Origin: Mycolicibacterium lutetiense
Lineage (GTDB): Bacteria; Actinomycetota; Actinomycetes; Mycobacteriales; Mycobacteriaceae
Direction of reading: 5' to 3'
NCBI RefSeq assembly: GCF_017876775.1
Contig: NZ_JAGIOP010000001.1
Span: forward strand, 1,302,001-1,366,000
DNA length: 64,000 bases
The notes beneath the pieces are model-generated. The model searched no databases. It was not told the origin of the DNA and was given only the letters and a program-made list of their open reading frames with translations. Of this stretch, positions 54,067-62,366 are shown one piece after another. Position numbers and translations under genes: made by a program. Each line of letters opens with the position of its first letter. The first letter of the stretch is position 1.

Positions 54067-56337
54067 TTATACCGAAATCGTCTTCATCGACGACAGGTCG
54101 GTGCGCATCAACCGGACGTTGTAATCACCCCAGTAGGACAGGTTGTAGTACAGGTATTGCGAGTTGTCCTGCACGACATTGCCGTTCTCGTCGACGGTGT
54201 TGAAGTAGTCGGTACCCGACATCGGATGGACCATCGGCGCGTACATACCGGAATTGGACGTCCCGTTGTTGTTCACCAGCTTCGTGGTATCCGACCATGA
54301 ACCCTGGGGTGAATCGGACACCCGCATCACCACGTTGTTGCCGCCGTCGGTGTAGAGCACGACGTACTTGCCGAGATACTCGTTGTACTGCACCGACATT
54401 TCGCTGACATTGCCGCCCGTGGGCAGGCCGCCGACCCAGATACCGTTGGCGATCTTGGTGAACAGCCCGAGCGTGAAGAAGTCGGCCACCTTGTAGAGCG
54501 TCGGCAGGAAATCGGTACTGCTGGAGCCGAACACCGGGGCCGCGGCCGACGGGTCACCGGTCACCCACTTCCCGGCGCCGCTGGAATCCTCACCCGAGAA
54601 GTACTCGTAGGCATCCAGATTGCCGATCTGATCCTTCTGCACCCGGGCCACGTAGGCCGAACCCTGCCGGCCCGACGGTGTTCCGTACACGTAGACGTAC
54701 GGGTCGGCCGGGTCGTCCGACATCACCAGAGCGTTCTGCTGGAAATGCTCGTCGCCGGGGACATAGGCCGGGCCCGCGCGGAGCCAGCCCGAGGACCGCA
54801 CGGTGTCACGGTCGACGGTCCAGGTCTTGCCGCCGTCGTCGGAGTAGGCGATCGCCGAGTAGTTGGTGGTCCAGCTGCCCGGATTGTCCCAGGTGCGGAT
54901 CGACATCACGGTGGCGTACTGCCGGTAACCGCCCACGGCGCCGGGGTTTTCGATCGCGATCGCCGACGTCGGGATCATGGTGTAGGTGGAGCCGAACAGT
55001 CCGTTGAGGCCGCCCGGATCGTAGATGATCTGTGCTGCGCCGGCCGGAGCACCGCCGGTGCCGTACCACGTCGGCGTGCCGGGATTGCCGGGCCCCGCGC
55101 CCGCGTGGATCAGCGCGTCGCTGAATTGCAGACCGTTGGACATATCGGTGTCGGAGGTGCGGAACAACACGTTGTTGCGCCAGTCGCCGGTCATGCCCGG
55201 CCCGCTGTAGGTATCGCCGAACAACGTGTAGATGACCGACTTTCCGGTCACCGGATCGGTGTAACCGCTGTCCCACATGATGCCCAGATCGGTGCCCGCC
55301 ACGTACCAGTGATCGGTGACGCCGGAGCCGGTGACCCACGGGAGCTTGATGGTGGCGCCTTCCAACGACGCCGGGACCGCAGGCTTGGCTGTCAGATCAT
55401 CGGTCTGCACCGCCGCGTTGGGGGCGGCCGCTGCCATCGGCTGGATGTCGCCTTCGGCCACCGTCGAGGCGGCATCGTTGGCCGAGATGACGCGGGAACT
55501 CAGCGGGTTGATCGACCGCTCGAATTCCTTACGGGTCCAGGCCATCATGGCCCACAGTGCGGGGGACTGGCCGGGGCCGACCGGGCCGGTGCCCGCGCCG
55601 AACGGTGCCAGGCCGACCACTCCCAGCAGGGCCGAGACGACTGGCGGTGCGATGACCTTGGGCGCGGTGGGCTCGGGCGTCGAGGGCGGTGCCTGCGGGA
55701 CGACAATGCTCTTCTTCACGACGGCGGGGACGTCGAATGACGTGACCTCGTTGCGCACGGTCGACACGGTGTCGCGGCTGCGCCGGTCGATGTCCTGGGC
55801 CGCCTCCTTGAGGCGTACCACCACGGTGTTGGGTCGCACCGTGCGCTGCAGATCGGGCGCAGACGTCGCAGCTTCCGGGGTGATCCGGGAGTTATCGGGT
55901 TTGTCGGCCTTCTTGTCGGTGTCGGTCTTCTTGTCGGCATCGGGGGCGTTGGTGAGTGCGCCCTGAATCTTGCTCCGAACCTTGGTCGCCCGGTTCCGCA
56001 GCGGGGTGCGCGCGGAATCCAGACTGCTCTGCGTCTGCTTGATCGCGTCCCCGGCGTCGTTCAGGCCGGACTCGACATCCTTGCGGATCCGCTCGCCGAT
56101 CTTCGACAGTGCACCGGACGGAGTGGTGCTCGGCTTCTTGATGCCGGCGGTCTTGCTCGGGCGCTTCTTCGTTCCCGGGCTCGGGGCGGAGCCGTCGGAG
56201 TTGCCCGCGGTCGATGTGCCAGGGTTGCCGGGTCCGTCTTCGGCCCAGGCGATTCCGGTCCCGGAGGTCAGGGCCGTTCCGATGCCCAGAGCAACGGCGA
56301 GTGCGCCGACGCGGCCGATGTATTTGGTCGATTCCAT
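54067..56337 (-). CDS. Exported DUF4185 (GH183-like) protein with long linker
   Basis: The 756-residue exported protein has a signal peptide ending A-W-A (near 32). Residues 33-250 are a low-complexity, Lys/Ser/Pro-rich linker with a coiled-coil tendency, and a DUF4185 domain (about 330-750) follows. The conserved acidic motifs G-T-D-L-G and F-G-D-T-Y-S-G match those of the shorter copy at 33110-34189. The family includes mycobacterial endo-D-arabinanases, so a role in remodelling arabinogalactan or LAM in the envelope is reasonable. The linker could span the periplasm or bind the cell wall. Confidence 0.82.
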   Translation of the reverse strand: MESTKYIGRVGALAVALGIGTALTSGTGIAWAEDGPGNPGTSTAGNSDGSAPSPGTKKRPSKTAGIKKPSTTPSGALSKIGERIRKDVESGLNDAGDAIKQTQSSLDSARTPLRNRATKVRSKIQGALTNAPDADKKTDTDKKADKPDNSRITPEAATSAPDLQRTVRPNTVVVRLKEAAQDIDRRSRDTVSTVRNEVTSFDVPAVVKKSIVVPQAPPSTPEPTAPKVIAPPVVSALLGVVGLAPFGAGTGPVGPGQSPALWAMMAWTRKEFERSINPLSSRVISANDAASTVAEGDIQPMAAAAPNAAVQTDDLTAKPAVPASLEGATIKLPWVTGSGVTDHWYVAGTDLGIMWDSGYTDPVTGKSVIYTLFGDTYSGPGMTGDWRNNVLFRTSDTDMSNGLQFSDALIHAGAGPGNPGTPTWYGTGGAPAGAAQIIYDPGGLNGLFGSTYTMIPTSAIAIENPGAVGGYRQYATVMSIRTWDNPGSWTTNYSAIAYSDDGGKTWTVDRDTVRSSGWLRAGPAYVPGDEHFQQNALVMSDDPADPYVYVYGTPSGRQGSAYVARVQKDQIGNLDAYEYFSGEDSSGAGKWVTGDPSAAAPVFGSSSTDFLPTLYKVADFFTLGLFTKIANGIWVGGLPTGGNVSEMSVQYNEYLGKYVVLYTDGGNNVVMRVSDSPQGSWSDTTKLVNNNGTSNSGMYAPMVHPMSGTDYFNTVDENGNVVQDNSQYLYYNLSYWGDYNVRLMRTDLSSMKTISV

Positions 56338-56443
56338 GACGCTCCGTACCAGTCCACTCAGTCATTACCCCGGCCCAGACGAAACGTACCCCGTACCGTT
56401 CACGGTGTCGGGCAAACACGCCGAATCGCCGAAATACGGCCTC

Positions 56444-56463
56444 AACTGCGAGCCTTCGCAGTT
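56444..56463 (-). terminator. Hairpin at the end of the monooxygenase operon
   Basis: AACTGCGA (56444-56451) and TCGCAGTT (56456-56463) form a perfect 8-bp stem with a 4-base loop. The stem includes the last bases of the monooxygenase stop codon (56462-56464). No T run follows. Confidence 0.6.
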
Positions 56464-57916
56464 ACCTGATGCGGTAGTGGGCGGGGTCCGGGGCCGACAA
56501 CATGCGGGTGAGGGTGGCCCGATCGAAGGGCCACAGGTCGATGGTTCCGGCGTCGGTGAGGTACCACGAATTGCACCCGGTGTTCCACACTGTCGGACCG
56601 AGGCCGTCGGCAACCGCGGCGTTGAATTCGTCGGTGGCCTGCTCGGTGATCTCGACCTCGGAGAGTTCGGCGTTCGCAAACCGCTTGAGCCAGGCAACGA
56701 TGTATCCGGCGGTGAGTTCGGCGGAGTACTGCAGCGGAATCGATCCGGTCGGCGAGTTCGGGCCCAGCACGGTGAACAGGTTGGGAAAGCCGGGGATCGC
56801 CGTCATGCGGTACGCCCGTGGGCCTTTGACCCAGGCATCGTCGAGCGTGATGCCGTCACGCCCCACGATGTTCATGGGTCGCATGTAGTTGTGCGCCTGA
56901 AATCCGGTGGCCAGCACCACGACATCCACGTCGTGGTTCGCGCCGTCGGCGGTGCGGATACCGGTCGCGGTGAATTCCTGGATGGGATCGTCGATCAGGG
57001 TGGTGTTGGGGCGTTTGATGGCGCGGTAGTACGAGCCCGAGACCACCTGCCGTTTGCACAGCGGCTCGTAGTCCGGGGTGAGCTTCGCGCGGAGCGCCCG
57101 GTCGCGGACCTGGGCGGCCAGGCTCCAGCGTGCATAGGACTGCACCAACTTGCGTCGCCACGACGGCGTGGTGACGACATCGGCGAGGATGTTGGATCCC
57201 CACTGCAGCCGCCGGAAGAGAAAGTCGTGCCACCCCGGCCGCCGCTGCAGGACCTTGGCGAGCACCGACGACTGCCGCAGCGACATCGGTGCCCACAGGA
57301 TCCACTGCGGCGATCGGGCGAAGTGCAACAGCGTCCGGGCCTTCGGCTGCAACGCCGAAACCACCTGCACACCGGTCGATCCCGTACCGATCACGGCGAT
57401 GCGCCTGCCTTCGGTCACCACCTCCGGATCCCATCGCGCGGTGTGCACGATCTGCCCGCCGAAGCTGTCCATACCGGGAATCTCGGGGATGGAAGGGTGA
57501 TGCAGCACGCCGGTCGCGCAGATGACGAAATCTGCTGTCAGGGTGTCCCCGCCACCGGTGGTGACCGTCCACGACATCGTGGTGCTGTCGTAACGCGCCT
57601 CGGTGACTTCGGTGTTGTACCGCAGATGGGTGTCGAGACCGAAACGCTCGACGACGTCGCGGTGGTAGCGCTGAATGTCCTTACCAGTGGCCCAGATGTG
57701 GCTCCAGTCCGGTTTCGGTGCGAAGCCGAACTGGTAGATCTGGGACGGCACATCGCAGGTGAGTCCCGGGTAGCGGTTCCAGTGCCACACCCCGCCGACG
57801 TCCGAACCCTTCTCCAGGACCGTGAAATTCGTGAATCCGGCTTGTTTGAGCGTGTAGGCCGTGGCGATGCCGGCCATCCCGGCGCCGATGATGACGATGC
57901 GGACCTCGCGACTCAT
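56462..57916 (-). CDS. Flavin-containing monooxygenase, Baeyer-Villiger type
   Basis: The 484-residue FAD/NADPH monooxygenase has I-I-G-A-G-M-A-G (9-16), the Baeyer-Villiger signature F-G-G-Q-I-V-H-T-A-R-W-D, a second dinucleotide fold V-I-G-T-G-S-T-G and the A-T-G-F segment. It should insert oxygen into ketones or oxidise heteroatoms. The start overlaps the patatin stop (ATGA). A monooxygenase with an SDR and lipases recalls the mymA locus of M. tuberculosis. Confidence 0.88.
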   Translation of the reverse strand: MSREVRIVIIGAGMAGIATAYTLKQAGFTNFTVLEKGSDVGGVWHWNRYPGLTCDVPSQIYQFGFAPKPDWSHIWATGKDIQRYHRDVVERFGLDTHLRYNTEVTEARYDSTTMSWTVTTGGGDTLTADFVICATGVLHHPSIPEIPGMDSFGGQIVHTARWDPEVVTEGRRIAVIGTGSTGVQVVSALQPKARTLLHFARSPQWILWAPMSLRQSSVLAKVLQRRPGWHDFLFRRLQWGSNILADVVTTPSWRRKLVQSYARWSLAAQVRDRALRAKLTPDYEPLCKRQVVSGSYYRAIKRPNTTLIDDPIQEFTATGIRTADGANHDVDVVVLATGFQAHNYMRPMNIVGRDGITLDDAWVKGPRAYRMTAIPGFPNLFTVLGPNSPTGSIPLQYSAELTAGYIVAWLKRFANAELSEVEITEQATDEFNAAVADGLGPTVWNTGCNSWYLTDAGTIDLWPFDRATLTRMLSAPDPAHYRIR

Positions 57917-58842
57917 CGGGCCTCCTCGCTGACGGTGAGCGCACGCCGGACCGTGGCAGGTGCGGTGCGCATCGATGCCTCGAATGCCGACTTTCGTCGG
58001 CCACGGCGCATGAAGTGTGAACCCAGGCCCGCGAGGTCTGCCGCCTCAGGCCGAATCACCACGACCTGTGTGCCGCGGGCTCGCACCGCCGCCAACTCCC
58101 GGTCCAGTCCGTCCGACATCGGTCGGCGCAGCAGTCGGTGCTCCAGCAGTCCGCCGAATCCCGGTGCACGCGTGCCCGGTTCGGACGCCATGGGGGTGAT
58201 CACGTAGATGGTGTCGGCTTCGTCGGCGCCGATCAGATCGACCGACGCAGTCGATGCGGCGCCGCCGTCGACGAAGTGCCTGCCGCCGATCGTCACCGGT
58301 GGCATCCAGCCCGGCACCGCCCAGGATGCGCGGAGCGCTTCTCCCGCGGTGGCCGCGGGAGCTCCCGGCGCCCCGAACACGACCCGCTCGCCGCGCTGAT
58401 AGTCGAATGCGACCATCCGGATGCCAGGACGCTCCGGCCATCCCGAGGGACCCGAGAATGCCTGGGCCAGCCGCTGCAACCAGGCCGCGTTGCCGCGTCC
58501 CACCGGGGCGATGCCGGTGGCAGCAGCGAGACCCCGTTGGCTGCCGAGCAGCCGAGGGTTGAGCAGGCGGGGCACCGGAATGGGAGGCACGCTGGGTGGC
58601 GTGTCCGCGATATGCCGGCGTAGCCGCTCATCGGTGGAGGTACCGCGGTGCATCGCGACGAGATCGCTCACCGTGGCGCCGCCGCCCAGCATCGTGACCA
58701 GCTCGGCTCCCGCCGAAGTGCCTTGGAGAACCGCGGCGTCGCGCGGATCCCACCCGGTCTGTTCGGCCAGGGCCTGCAACGCTGCGACCGTCCACGCGCC
58801 TCCGATGGTGCCCCCGCAGCCGATCGCCAAGGCCGTGGTCAT
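57913..58842 (-). CDS. Patatin-like phospholipase
   Basis: The 309-residue patatin has an oxyanion loop (G-C-G-G-T-I-G-G-A), nucleophile elbow G-T-S-A-G and the catalytic Asp of D-G-G-A. It hydrolyses acyl esters of lipids. The start overlaps the SDR stop and the stop overlaps the monooxygenase start, so it is the middle gene of a coupled operon. Confidence 0.88.
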   Translation of the reverse strand: MTTALAIGCGGTIGGAWTVAALQALAEQTGWDPRDAAVLQGTSAGAELVTMLGGGATVSDLVAMHRGTSTDERLRRHIADTPPSVPPIPVPRLLNPRLLGSQRGLAAATGIAPVGRGNAAWLQRLAQAFSGPSGWPERPGIRMVAFDYQRGERVVFGAPGAPAATAGEALRASWAVPGWMPPVTIGGRHFVDGGAASTASVDLIGADEADTIYVITPMASEPGTRAPGFGGLLEHRLLRRPMSDGLDRELAAVRARGTQVVVIRPEAADLAGLGSHFMRRGRRKSAFEASMRTAPATVRRALTVSEEAR

Positions 58843-59723
58843 CGGTTCACCTCGGAATCAGGCTGTGTGGCGTGGGCTTTCGACTGCCGGTCAATACGTT
58901 GCAGGTATGCGGACCGGCCCTGTTCGTCGAGCTTGGTCAGGGCGCGGCGGTCATCGATCCTGGTACGCACTGCGCTCTGGAGCGCTTCGGGTACCAGGGC
59001 GTCGACGAGGGCCCACCCGGGAGCGACCCAACCCGGCACCGACGTGCGGGCAGCACGGGTGCGGACGGTCTTGAGGATCGCCCGGGCGACGTCATCGGGA
59101 TCCACGGTGGGAAGGCCGCTTCCGAGCTGCACACCTGAGGCGAGCTCGGTGCGAACCGCCGACGGCAGCACGGCCGACACGGAGACCCCGGTGCCCGCGT
59201 ACTCGCGACGCGCGGCCAGTGAGGCGCCCAGTGCGGCGAACTTGCTGGCGTTGTAGGTCACCATGCCGGGGATCGGGATCATGCCCGCCATCGACGCCAC
59301 ATTGACGACATGACCGCGACCGCGGGCCACCATCGATGGGATCACGGTGCGCATACCGTTGAGGACGCCGCGCACGTTGACGTCGAGGATCAGGTCGGTG
59401 GTGGCCTCGGGCTCGGCGTCGAACGCACCCAGCGGCATGACCCCGGCGTTGTTGACCAGGATGTCGATGCTGCCCGATTCCCCGACGGCGTCAGCGATGA
59501 ATCGATCCCACGACGACCGCTGCGTGACGTCGAGGTGTGCCGTCCGGCAGCGGGGGATACCGGCCGCGGTCGTCGCGGCCACATCCGCATCGACATCGCC
59601 GATCCAGACCGTGGCGCCACGGGCGGAAAACAGCTCCGCCGTCTTGGCACCTATGCCGCGCGCCCCGCCGGTGACGATGACGATTGCCCCGTCCACCGAC
59701 GCCTGTCGCTGTGAAAACCGCAC
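58839..59723 (-). CDS. SDR-family oxidoreductase, first gene of the lipid operon
   Basis: The 294-residue SDR has T-G-G-A-R-G-I-G, N-N-A-G, V-A-S-M-A-G, Y-N-A-S-K and an extra 40-residue C-terminal tail. It starts at GTG 59723, preceded by a GGGGAGG site at six bases. It is divergent from the tetR gene, whose product probably controls it. Substrate unknown, possibly the alcohol or ketone handled by the monooxygenase. Confidence 0.87.
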   Translation of the reverse strand: MRFSQRQASVDGAIVIVTGGARGIGAKTAELFSARGATVWIGDVDADVAATTAAGIPRCRTAHLDVTQRSSWDRFIADAVGESGSIDILVNNAGVMPLGAFDAEPEATTDLILDVNVRGVLNGMRTVIPSMVARGRGHVVNVASMAGMIPIPGMVTYNASKFAALGASLAARREYAGTGVSVSAVLPSAVRTELASGVQLGSGLPTVDPDDVARAILKTVRTRAARTSVPGWVAPGWALVDALVPEALQSAVRTRIDDRRALTKLDEQGRSAYLQRIDRQSKAHATQPDSEVNR

Positions 59724-59779
59724 GTCATGCCTCCCCTGAAGTCATCTCTCGGCCATTCGCATACCCACGGTATCTGAAT

Positions 59780-59806
59780 ACTTTGAGTTAATTCAATACC
59801 CAAAGT
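59780..59806. promoter_or_regulatory. Putative TetR operator between the divergent genes
   Basis: ACTTTG (59780-59785) and CAAAGT (59801-59806) are perfect arms around an AT-rich core that contains TTGA and TCAA in inverted order (59783-59796). It lies in the 106-base divergent promoter region. Confidence 0.5.
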
Positions 59807-59829
59807 CCGCTTGGATCTATCATCGGCGC

Positions 59830-60477
59830 ATGCCGCGGCTGACCAGGGCTCAACGCCAGGAACGGACGCGGGCCGAGCTGTTGGAGGCGGCCAAGCAGCG
59901 TTTCCTGCGCCACGGCTACGCCGGCACGAGCCTCGAGGACATCGCCGAGGATGCGGGCTTCTCAAAAGGTGCCGTGTACTCCAACTTCGGCAGCAAGCCC
60001 AACCTGTGCCGCGATGTGCTCGAACTGATCCACCGTGAGAAACTCGGCGCGCTGGCCGCACTCGCGATCTCCGACCATGAGATGGAGAACCGTGTCGCGG
60101 CGATGGGCGACTGGCTGGAGCGCACCGCAGGCGATGTCGGCTGGACCATGCTCGAACTCGAATTCGCGGTGCTGTCCCGCAACAACCCCGAACTCGCCCA
60201 GATGGTCACGACGCTGCGCGATGACGCCGCACGGATGGTGATCGGCGTCCTGCGGTCGATGTCGGCCGAACTCGGCATCACCGAAGCGCAATTGGTGAAC
60301 AGCGATGTCGCGGCGAGCCTCGACGATCTCGGCAATCTGCTGCTCAGTGCCGGGATCGGCCTCGGTATCCAGCGGGCCATCGATCCTTCGGTGCCGGCGC
60401 GGCCGTTCACCGACGCGTTCGGGAACCTGGTGAAACTGCTTGCCGCCCTTGGGTCTTCGACCCAATCGGCGGACTGA
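59830..60477 (+). CDS. TetR-family regulator
   Basis: The 215-residue repressor has an N-terminal HTH (about 9-55: T-R-A-E-L-L-E-A-A up to G-A-V-Y-S-N-F-G-S-K) and a helical ligand domain. It is divergent from the SDR-patatin-monooxygenase operon and upstream of an esterase, so a lipid or ketone ligand is likely. Confidence 0.9.
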   Translation: MPRLTRAQRQERTRAELLEAAKQRFLRHGYAGTSLEDIAEDAGFSKGAVYSNFGSKPNLCRDVLELIHREKLGALAALAISDHEMENRVAAMGDWLERTAGDVGWTMLELEFAVLSRNNPELAQMVTTLRDDAARMVIGVLRSMSAELGITEAQLVNSDVAASLDDLGNLLLSAGIGLGIQRAIDPSVPARPFTDAFGNLVKLLAALGSSTQSAD

Positions 60478-60507
60478 TACCGCTGTATCCACACGAAGGA
60501 GTCATGG

Positions 60508-61542
60508 ATGGGTTCACCAACTGCCGCACTGTCGACGCGACGCCCCAGTCGCAGCTCACGTATGTGTTATGGCATCGCCCGCCGAACCCTACTCGTCCAG
60601 GTACGCAAATCGGTTTCCTACCAAGGAGATCGATCCGTCGACGATCGGCTCACCGCGATCGGGCGTCGCATCAACACGCTCGCGCAACTCCAGCGGCTTC
60701 GCCCGCGGCGGGGGCTACGGGTCAGCCGGATCACGCTCGGTCGGGTCAACGTCGAGACCATCCGCACCGCTGAATCGGCGCACCGCCCGCTCTCTGACGG
60801 TGCCATCCTCTACCTGCATGGCGGAGGATTTTTTCTCGGTGGCTTCGACACCCACTCGCACGTCGTGGTCGCGCTTGCCCGGCGGACCCAACTTCCGGTG
60901 GTGCACGTCGAGTATCGACAGCACCCCGATGTCACCGTCGACGAGTCCATCGCGGACTGCCTGCGCGCCTACCGCTGGCTGTTGGATCAAGGTGCGGATC
61001 CGGCAAAGACCGTCATTGCGGGTGATTCGGCCGGTGGATTCCTGGCGTTCGCCACCGTTCTCGCCGCCCAGGCGCAGGGGATCGGCGCACCGGCCGGCGT
61101 CATCGGCGTCAGCCCGCTGCTCGAACTCGACGGGGAACGGCGCTCCGGCCATCCGAACTTCAGTGCGGACCGGATGGGGATCGGACTTGCCCTGCCGATG
61201 ATCGTCGAATGCGTCGGCCCCAAGAACTCGGACGGTGATGCCCTGTCACCGGTCAACGGGGTGCTCGACACGTTTCCACCGAGCCTGATCATCGCGGCCG
61301 AATCGGAGGCTCTGTGTTGCGATGCCGAACGCATGCATGAGGTGCTGACCGGATTGGGGCGGACCAGCACCCTCAAGGTCTGGCCCGGTCAGCTCCACGC
61401 ATTCCCGGCGTTCCTGCCGTTCCTACCGGAGAGCCGTGAGGCCCGGGACTGCATGGTGGAGTTCATTCAGGACTGTTTGGGCACGAGCAGACGCAGTGCC
61501 CCGGGTACGGCCGAGACCGACACCGGCAGCGGGGCCGCGTAA
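60508..61542 (+). CDS. HSL-family alpha/beta hydrolase (Lip type)
   Basis: The 344-residue hormone-sensitive-lipase-like esterase has H-G-G-G (about 105-108), nucleophile elbow G-D-S-A-G-G and a late catalytic His in Q-L-H-A-F. It resembles LipR/LipW-type enzymes of mycobacteria. It has a GAAGGAG site and lies 30 bases after tetR. Its last 76 bases overlap the convergent lipid-kinase gene. Confidence 0.87.
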   Translation: MGSPTAALSTRRPSRSSRMCYGIARRTLLVQVRKSVSYQGDRSVDDRLTAIGRRINTLAQLQRLRPRRGLRVSRITLGRVNVETIRTAESAHRPLSDGAILYLHGGGFFLGGFDTHSHVVVALARRTQLPVVHVEYRQHPDVTVDESIADCLRAYRWLLDQGADPAKTVIAGDSAGGFLAFATVLAAQAQGIGAPAGVIGVSPLLELDGERRSGHPNFSADRMGIGLALPMIVECVGPKNSDGDALSPVNGVLDTFPPSLIIAAESEALCCDAERMHEVLTGLGRTSTLKVWPGQLHAFPAFLPFLPESREARDCMVEFIQDCLGTSRRSAPGTAETDTGSGAA

Positions 61543-62366
61543 TCCCCGTCGGCGTAGGCATTGATACCGGGGCATTCGACATGAATTGTCTTGGCGCGCT
61601 TGGTCGTCACCTCGTCAAGGTCGACGTGGGTGCCCTTGAAAACGGTCGGGAACAGGCGGATCAACCTCGTGCGGGACGCCGAGGAGATCATCGTGACGTC
61701 GAGCAGTCCGTCCGAATGGTCGGCGCCGGGGCAGATCAACATGCCGCCGCCGTAGCTGCGGGTGTTGCCGAACGCCGCCAGCGTGAGGTCGGTGCGGATC
61801 TCCGGGCCGTCGTCGAACGTGAGCCGGAACGGCAGCAGCCGTAGCTTCGAGATCTCTGCGACCATCGCGACGTTGTAGCGCATCCGGCCGTGCGGCCAGC
61901 GCATCCGGTTGGTCCGGTCGCTGACCAGGGAATCGAATCCCGCGGCCATCACGGTGCCGAACCATTTGACCGCACCCGACGCGTCGACGATGCGGCCCAG
62001 GTCGACGGTCACCGTGTGGCCGTCGACGACGATATCGGCGGCCGCCTCGGGATCGTCTGTCGGCAAACGATATTCACGGGCATGATCGTTGCCCGTCCCG
62101 GCCGGGACGATGCCGAGTGGGACATCACCGTTGGCCAACGCCTGTAACGCCAGTGAAATCACCCCGTCGCCGCCGACCACCACGAGGGCGTCGGTGCCGC
62201 GGTCGAGAGCCTCGTCGACCAGCGTGCGGGCGTGTGCGGCGTCGGTCCCGACGATCGCGCACACGTCGATGCCGCGCCGCTGGAGTTGCGCGATCGCCCG
62301 CTCGGCCGCATGCGGCGCATTGCCGTGCCCCGACAGGGGATTGGTCAGGACCGTGACCCGATTCAC
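61467..62366 (-). CDS. Diacylglycerol kinase-family lipid kinase (Rv2252 type)
   Basis: The 299-residue DAGK/YegS-fold kinase has N-P-L-S-G, the glycine loop G-G-D-G-V (65-69; Val where Thr is usual), G-T-G-N-D and a late D-G-D motif. Rv2252 is a diacylglycerol kinase linked to phosphatidylinositol mannoside synthesis. It starts at GTG 62366, overlapping the flavoprotein stop as GTGA, the same pairing as Rv2251-Rv2252. Confidence 0.88.
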   Translation of the reverse strand: MNRVTVLTNPLSGHGNAPHAAERAIAQLQRRGIDVCAIVGTDAAHARTLVDEALDRGTDALVVVGGDGVISLALQALANGDVPLGIVPAGTGNDHAREYRLPTDDPEAAADIVVDGHTVTVDLGRIVDASGAVKWFGTVMAAGFDSLVSDRTNRMRWPHGRMRYNVAMVAEISKLRLLPFRLTFDDGPEIRTDLTLAAFGNTRSYGGGMLICPGADHSDGLLDVTMISSASRTRLIRLFPTVFKGTHVDLDEVTTKRAKTIHVECPGINAYADGDYAAPLPVSVSAVPGALRLLVPKQS

